Part shown: piece by piece, positions 6,585-10,955 of the stretch | Layout: each line of letters starts with the position of its first letter | How positions within the stretch are numbered: position 1 is the stretch's first letter | Source of the DNA: Acidobacteriota bacterium | Lineage (GTDB): Bacteria; Acidobacteriota; Vicinamibacteria; Marinacidobacterales; SMYC01 | Assembly (NCBI GenBank): GCA_030598165.1 | Contig: JAUVQL010000008.1 | Span: 1 to 10,955, forward strand | Direction of reading: 5' to 3' | Length of the DNA stretch: 10,955 bases | Program-made: the position numbers and the translations under genes | Notes under the pieces: model-generated | The model's input: only the letters and a program-made list of their open reading frames with translations | The model's database searches: none | What the model was told of the DNA's origin: nothing

Positions 6585-7747
6585 TATTTGTCACTGAGCA
6601 GGAATTTGGCGATGGTCTCCAACTGCATGTTGGATGTACCTTCGTAAATCTTGCCGATCTTCGAATCCCGCCAGAATTTCTCTGCTGGGTAGTCTTTCAC
6701 ATAGCCGTAGCCACCGTATACCTCGATGATCTGAGACGTCACGCGCTCCGCGACGTCGGAGCTGAATAGTTTGGCCATGGCTGCTTCAGTGACGAAAGGC
6801 TTCCCGGCATCTCTTAGTCGACAGGCGTTATAGACCATCAGCTTGGCTGCTTCGAGCTCAGTGGCACACTGAGCGATTTGGAACTGTATGCCTTGGAACT
6901 TGGCGATGGGCTTTCCAAAAGCGATTCGCTCTTTTGCGTAATTCATACCGGACTCGAGGGAGCCTTTGGCGATCCCGATCATTTGAGCGCCAATTCCAAT
7001 GCGCCCCTCATTGAGGGTCTCAATGGCGACTTTGTAGCCCTTGCCGACCTCACCAAGGACGTTCTGCTTGGGTACCTTGCAGTCTTCGAGAATGATCTCC
7101 ACGGTGCTCGAGGCCCGAATACCTAGCTTGTCTTCCTTCTTGCCCACGGTGAAACCGGGGAAGTCTCGTTCGACGAGAAATGCCGTTATGCCTTTGTAGC
7201 CGGCTTCAGGATCGACGGTGGCAAAGACGATGAACAGCCCTGCTTCGGCACCGTTGGTGATCCAGAGTTTGCTGCCGGTGATTCGATAGAAGTCACCGTC
7301 TTCGACAGCTCGACATTTGAGAGCAAAAGCGTCACTCCCCGATTCGGCCTCCGAAAGGGCATATGCGCCAACGGTGTCCGTGGCCAGTTTGGGGCAATAG
7401 CGTTTCTTTTGCTCGTCGTTTGCCCAACAAAGAACCGCGTTGTTGACCAACGTGTTCTGCACGTCCACCATGACACTGACCGACCCATCGACGCGTGCAA
7501 GTTCTTCCACCGCAAGCGCTGCCATGAAAAAACTTGCGCCGGCTCCACCGTACTCATCGGGTATCTCGATGCCCATGAGCCCGAGCTCGAACAGCTTGGG
7601 GAGGAGGGAGGGGTCGAGCTTCATCTCTCGATCTTGTTTTTGTACCAAGGGGCGCAGCTCGTTGTCAGCAAATTCCCGGATCATGTCGCGGAACATTTGC
7701 TCGTCTTCACTCAAAATAGTCAGCGCATTGTAGGTGTCGGAGCTCAT
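6584..7747 (-). CDS. Acyl-CoA dehydrogenase, short/branched-chain (ACADSB-like)
   Basis: FAD-dependent alpha,beta-dehydrogenation of acyl-CoA, passing electrons to an electron-transfer flavoprotein. The 387 residues have the usual order: N-terminal helical domain (about 12-125), beta domain with YALSEAESGSD (129-139) and LWITNG (161-166), and C-terminal helical domain with ERIAFGKPI (273-281). The catalytic base is expected at E369 in IYEGTSN (367-373). The residue run GLMGIEIPDEYGGAGASF (56-73) and DYPAEKFWRDSKIGKIYEG (352-370) read very like mammalian ACADSB, which acts on 2-methylbutyryl-CoA and isobutyryl-CoA in isoleucine and valine breakdown. A bacterial short-chain (butyryl-CoA) enzyme is the alternative. 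A GAGG lies 5 nt before the ATG. It follows the fused E1 gene by 68 bp, fitting branched-chain acid oxidation, since the E1 complex makes this type of acyl-CoA. Confidence 0.94.
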   Translation of the reverse strand: MSSDTYNALTILSEDEQMFRDMIREFADNELRPLVQKQDREMKLDPSLLPKLFELGLMGIEIPDEYGGAGASFFMAALAVEELARVDGSVSVMVDVQNTLVNNAVLCWANDEQKKRYCPKLATDTVGAYALSEAESGSDAFALKCRAVEDGDFYRITGSKLWITNGAEAGLFIVFATVDPEAGYKGITAFLVERDFPGFTVGKKEDKLGIRASSTVEIILEDCKVPKQNVLGEVGKGYKVAIETLNEGRIGIGAQMIGIAKGSLESGMNYAKERIAFGKPIAKFQGIQFQIAQCATELEAAKLMVYNACRLRDAGKPFVTEAAMAKLFSSDVAERVTSQIIEVYGGYGYVKDYPAEKFWRDSKIGKIYEGTSNMQLETIAKFLLSDK

Positions 7748-7782
7748 GTATACCTCGCTTTTCTGGATGTTATCGCTGGCCC

Positions 7783-7814
7783 GGGTTCTTGGATTCTTGA
7801 GTTCTTGAGTTCTT
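7783..7814. repeat. Period-8 tandem repeat immediately after the fused E1 stop
   Basis: Four consecutive octamers on the plus strand: GGGTTCTT (7783-7790), GGATTCTT (7791-7798), GAGTTCTT (7799-7806) and GAGTTCTT (7807-7814). Read on the transcribed strand, the two intact AAGAACTC units lie nearest the stop codon and the copies decay with distance from it. The array begins 1 bp after the TAA (7818-7816) and takes up nearly half of the 68 bp gap. Confidence 0.85.
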
Positions 7815-7815
7815 A

Positions 7816-9963
7816 TTAATACTTGGCCAATTCTTCAACGGCTTCCAAGACGTCTTCCGTCTGTGGAAGGATGACATCTTCGAGAATCGGGTTGTAGGCA
7901 ACCCATGTGTCTTTTGCCGCCACGCGACGAACTGGTGCATCGAGACAATCGAAGAGATCATCAGCGATCCGGCTGGCGATCTCCGCTCCGTAACCAAAGC
8001 TTCGCGTATCCTCGTAAGCAACGATGGCACGGTTCGTTTTCTTGACCGATTCCGAGATTGCCTCCCAGTCGTAAGGGGACAAGGACCGGAGGTCCAGTAT
8101 TTCAACCGAGATACCTTTTTCTTCTGCTCGCTTTGCAGCAAGCTCGCTGCGGTGGACCAGTGCTCCGTAAGTGATGAGGGTCACGTCAGAGCCCTCGCGG
8201 ACTCGTCTGGCTTTGCCAAAGGGGATCATGAACTCGGATCCGGGGTTCTGGCTTTTGTTGTAGGTCTGCCGATAGAGGTGTTTGTGCTCCAAGAACATCA
8301 CTGGATCATCTGAACGGATGGCCGTCCGCAGGAGTCCGTTAGCGTCGAGAGCGGTCGAAGGCATCACCACTCTGAGGCCCGGTTGATGGGTCAAAAGAAC
8401 CTCTCCCGATTGGCTGTGGTAAATAGCTCCTCCTTTGAGGTAGCCGCCAATGGGTACGCGAACCACGACGGGGCAACTGAAGGCGCCGTTAGAGCGCCAA
8501 CGTTGAGTGGCCATCTCGTTCCTTAGCTGCATGAAGGCCGGCCAAATGTAGTCAAAGAATTGGATCTCAACGACCGGCTTCAAACCACGGGTGGCGAGTC
8601 CGATGGCGAGTCCAATGATAGCGGCCTCGGCCAAGGGACTGTTGAAGATACGGTCTCCGCCGAATTGCCTCTGTAAGCCGTACGTGACTTTGAATACCCC
8701 ACCTTTGCCTTTGACTTCTTTGAGTGCTTCTTCGCGTGTAGCATCGGCCACATCTTCCCCGAAGACCAGCACCCTCTCATCACGAGCTAGTTCGTCCCGA
8801 AGGCAGTGGTTGAGGAGATCCACCATGGTGCCTTCTTTCCCCGAGAGCTCGGGTTCGGTCTCGAAAGCATCGGAGGTGGGATCGGTTGCATGACTATAGA
8901 GATGATGTGCGTAGCTCCCCGTGTCAGGCGGTGGCATGGCCAGTGCCTGGTCGGCGGCTTCGTCGACTTCTCTGGTGACCGACGCCCGTGTGGCCTCGAG
9001 CTCCTCTTCGGTTGCCAGTTCTTCTTGAAGAAGGAACTCTTTCATCAACAAGAGAGGATCACGCCTTGCCTCCTCCGTGCGTTCTTCCTCGGACTTATAG
9101 AGTCGCTCGTCGTCAGATAGTGAGTGGGAGTAAGGTCGAATGACGTGAGCGTGGGCGAGCGCCGGTCCTCGCCGTCCTCGCAGGTAGGAAACGGCGTCTT
9201 TGAGTCGCGCGTAGCTTTCCAGGAAAGTGCAACCGTCGAACTCCGTGACGAAGAGATCGGGAAAGCTTCTGACGAGACGGGAGATATTGCCGCCAGCCGT
9301 TTGTGCTTCGACGGGAACCGAGATCGCATACCCGTTATCTTCGATCAAGAAAAGAATGGGGAGCTTTCTCATGCTGGCTTGGTTGAGAGCCTCCCAGAAC
9401 TCTCCCTCGCTGGTCGATCCGTCGCCACCAGATACGTAAACAACCTCGTCATTTTGGAAGTCGCTCGGCCCATCGCTCGCTTTCTGGACGGCAGCCATGT
9501 ACTGACCCGCTAGAGCAGCACCGGTCGCCTGCAGAAACTGGGTACCCACGCAACTCGACCGGCTAACGATTCTGAGCTTTTCGTGGCCCCAGTGGGAGGG
9601 CATTTGACGACCACCGGAGTTCGGGTCGGCCGCTGCTCCTACGGCGGAGAGAAGCTGTTCGAAAACACTCATTCCGAGCGTGAGAGTTAGTGCCCGATCT
9701 CGATAGTAAGGATAGGCCCAATCGTATCCTGGTTTGAGAAGCATCCCCGCAGCGACCAACACCGCCTCGTGCCCCACGCCGTTGATTTGAAAAAAGGTTT
9801 TATTTTGCCTTTTGAGACGGATCTCTTTGTCATCTCCCAACCGAGACAGGAGCATGATTCGATAAGCGTTAACGAGAGCTTCTCGATCGAGCCCGTGATA
9901 ACGGTCAAAACGATCTCCCCGCGCCTGCGACGGTTTGGCAGGCGGTGTTATGCCGGTTTCCAT
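7816..9963 (-). CDS. Fused alpha-beta E1 of branched-chain 2-oxoacid dehydrogenase (thiamine diphosphate)
   Basis: First component of a 2-oxoacid dehydrogenase complex: ThDP-dependent decarboxylation of branched 2-oxoacids and acylation of an E2 lipoyl arm. The two subunits, usually separate genes, form one 715-residue chain. The alpha part (about 25-345) has GHEA (64-67), the ThDP/Mg motif GDG (180-182) to DNG (209-211), and SHSLSDD (279-285), where H280 matches the catalytic His of the mobile loop. A low-complexity linker (about 345-375) leads to the beta part (about 377-715) with NSPLAE (441-446; E446 expected to touch the ThDP pyrimidine) and YHSQSGE (515-521; H516). The SHSLSDD loop and fused architecture favour branched-chain acids; pyruvate or 2-oxobutyrate cannot be excluded. 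GAGGAGG lies 5 nt before the ATG. No E2 or E3 gene is nearby, so they must be elsewhere. Confidence 0.94.
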   Translation of the reverse strand: METGITPPAKPSQARGDRFDRYHGLDREALVNAYRIMLLSRLGDDKEIRLKRQNKTFFQINGVGHEAVLVAAGMLLKPGYDWAYPYYRDRALTLTLGMSVFEQLLSAVGAAADPNSGGRQMPSHWGHEKLRIVSRSSCVGTQFLQATGAALAGQYMAAVQKASDGPSDFQNDEVVYVSGGDGSTSEGEFWEALNQASMRKLPILFLIEDNGYAISVPVEAQTAGGNISRLVRSFPDLFVTEFDGCTFLESYARLKDAVSYLRGRRGPALAHAHVIRPYSHSLSDDERLYKSEEERTEEARRDPLLLMKEFLLQEELATEEELEATRASVTREVDEAADQALAMPPPDTGSYAHHLYSHATDPTSDAFETEPELSGKEGTMVDLLNHCLRDELARDERVLVFGEDVADATREEALKEVKGKGGVFKVTYGLQRQFGGDRIFNSPLAEAAIIGLAIGLATRGLKPVVEIQFFDYIWPAFMQLRNEMATQRWRSNGAFSCPVVVRVPIGGYLKGGAIYHSQSGEVLLTHQPGLRVVMPSTALDANGLLRTAIRSDDPVMFLEHKHLYRQTYNKSQNPGSEFMIPFGKARRVREGSDVTLITYGALVHRSELAAKRAEEKGISVEILDLRSLSPYDWEAISESVKKTNRAIVAYEDTRSFGYGAEIASRIADDLFDCLDAPVRRVAAKDTWVAYNPILEDVILPQTEDVLEAVEELAKY

Positions 9964-9968
9964 CCAAT

Positions 9969-9989
9969 CCTCCTCAACATTTCATTATA
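9969..9989 (-). promoter_or_regulatory. Candidate -10 box and strong Shine-Dalgarno of the fused E1 gene
   Basis: On the minus strand a perfect TATAAT (9989-9984) precedes GAGGAGG (9975-9969), which sits 5 nt before the ATG at 9963. A start about 7 nt past the -10 box gives a leader of about 13 nt that just includes the ribosome site. No good -35 box is seen at 16-18 bp, so a promoter is probable but not certain. The ribosome site decides the start codon. Confidence 0.5.
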
Positions 9990-10104
9990 TAAGAAAGAGT
10001 CAGACGGAGATACGGAGGAGATCAAACGATTGTGTGACAAAGAGAGCGCTGTGATGAACGACAAGCCGATGGGGCAGCTTCTTCTGGCGTAACTTACCGA
10101 ACGG

Positions 10105-10955
10105 TCAGCTCTGGGACGTCGTCAATTTTTGAGGAGCAGTCTGAGAAGTCCTTATGTCGGCCGGGTCCAGACCACGGAAGGTCAGAATTCTACGTATGGA
10201 CTCGTCGACTTTGACATCCGGGGTCGAGGCTCCAGCCGTTATTCCCACTCGGACCGGACCTGAGGGGAGCCACCGATTAGTGATAATCTCTTCCTCTCCC
10301 GGGGGCTTGTGTCGGATCTCGTCTGCAGAGACCAGGCAACTAGAACCAGCGACATGGTAGGTCGGACAATACTGAGACGCGATTTCCGCCAAATGATTAG
10401 TGTTGCTAGAGTTGTAGCCTCCGATGACGATCATCAAGTCGACGCCCTCCCGCGCTAGCTCGATGACTGCATCTTGCCGCTCTTGGGTGGCACTGCAGAT
10501 CGTGTCGAATGAACGAAAGCGATCTTCGAGCTCCGCATCGCCGTAACGTTTGATGATGGCTGCACGTAGCCGGTCCGCGATAGAAAGCGATTCGGAACTG
10601 AGCATCGTTGTCTGGTTGGCGAGGCCGATTCGGTCGAGGTGCCGCATTGGATCGAATCCAGGGGAACAAGCATTTTCGAACTTCTCGAAAAAAGTGCCTG
10701 CCGCCCCGCCGTCCGTGATGTAATTGCACGCGATATCGCTCTCCGCCAAATCTCTGACTACGAGATAGTGACCATCCGTAAACTGAAGGGCCCGTGACAC
10801 GGTAGCTTTGGTTTCTTCGTGCCAATACTTGCCATGTACGATCGATGTAAATCCATCGCGGGCATAACGCTCGACATTTTTCCACACATTCAATACGGAA
10901 CCACAGGTTGTGTCGACCAAGACGGTACCTTTCCGTTTCAAGATCGCCAACTCGT
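10105..10955 (-). CDS. ispH: 4-hydroxy-3-methylbut-2-enyl diphosphate reductase (IspH/LytB), 5' truncated
   Basis: Last step of the MEP isoprenoid pathway: reduces HMBPP to IPP and DMAPP with a [4Fe-4S] cluster. The frame is open to the right edge, so the N-terminus, including the first cluster cysteine, is outside. Counting from the TTG codon at 10950, visible features are DTTCG with C16 (second cluster Cys), HGKYWHEET (39-47) carrying substrate-binding His and Glu, NQTTM (112-116), ICSATQERQD with C152 (third cluster Cys), NSSNTNH (180-186) and TAGASTP (238-244). Both HGKYWHEET and the long insert before IGLANQTTM match the plant/cyanobacterial type, not the E. coli type. The stop is TGA at 10107-10105. 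The 141 bp gap to the fused E1 gene and the promoter there suggest ispH is a separate unit. Confidence 0.95.
   Translation of the reverse strand, partial: ELAILKRKGTVLVDTTCGSVLNVWKNVERYARDGFTSIVHGKYWHEETKATVSRALQFTDGHYLVVRDLAESDIACNYITDGGAAGTFFEKFENACSPGFDPMRHLDRIGLANQTTMLSSESLSIADRLRAAIIKRYGDAELEDRFRSFDTICSATQERQDAVIELAREGVDLMIVIGGYNSSNTNHLAEIASQYCPTYHVAGSSCLVSADEIRHKPPGEEEIITNRWLPSGPVRVGITAGASTPDVKVDESIRRILTFRGLDPADIRTSQTAPQKLTTSQS

Noticed and set aside
10406..10885. Overlapping 159-codon minus-strand frame inside ispH
   Set aside because: It is another frame of the same strand over conserved IspH motifs and is Arg/His-rich, so it is a shadow.

Overview
The window comes from a Gram-negative bacterium of moderate GC content. 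The evidence is a tripartite RND efflux system with a lipoprotein-type periplasmic adaptor. A fused alpha-beta branched-chain 2-oxoacid dehydrogenase E1 and an IspH of the plant/cyanobacterial sequence type suggest an Acidobacteriota-like or Bacteroidota-like lineage, but that placement is inference; no rRNA or other phylogenetic marker is present.

Layout, left to right. (1) 1-3883, minus strand: a heavy-metal efflux pair. The CzcB-type adaptor comes first in transcription, followed 8 bp later by a CzcA/CusA-family RND permease. The permease is open from its start at 2645 to the left edge, where it is cut off. (2) 3884-4270: a 387 bp divergent intergenic region. It holds a candidate promoter with a repeated heptamer for the efflux operon and a cluster of hairpins that may be a structured leader or small RNA. 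(3) 4271-5392, plus strand: a D-serine dehydratase/D-threonine aldolase-like PLP enzyme with zinc-ligand residues. (4) 5393-5561: a convergent gap with mirrored decamers and no clear terminator. (5) 5562-9963, minus strand: three genes, transcribed in the order fused 2-oxoacid dehydrogenase E1, short/branched-chain acyl-CoA dehydrogenase, short-form threonine/serine dehydratase. They are separated by gaps of 68 and 57 bp. Directly behind the stop codons of the first two lie period-8 tandem repeats with different unit sequences. (6) 10105-10955, minus strand: ispH, cut at its 5' end by the right edge.

The three-gene minus-strand cluster reads as a small amino-acid catabolic module. The dehydratase would make 2-oxobutyrate from threonine (or pyruvate from serine). 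The E1 would start oxidative decarboxylation of branched 2-oxoacids, and perhaps of 2-oxobutyrate. The acyl-CoA dehydrogenase resembles the enzyme that oxidises 2-methylbutyryl-CoA or isobutyryl-CoA. The E2 and E3 partners are not in the window. The convergent D-serine dehydratase-like enzyme would extend this to D-hydroxy amino acids. The metal-efflux operon and ispH look unrelated to this module.

Most of the window is ordinary core and accessory metabolism. The parts least explained by known features are the octamer repeats behind two stop codons, the hairpin cluster at 3981-4122, and the mixed motif content of the RND permease.
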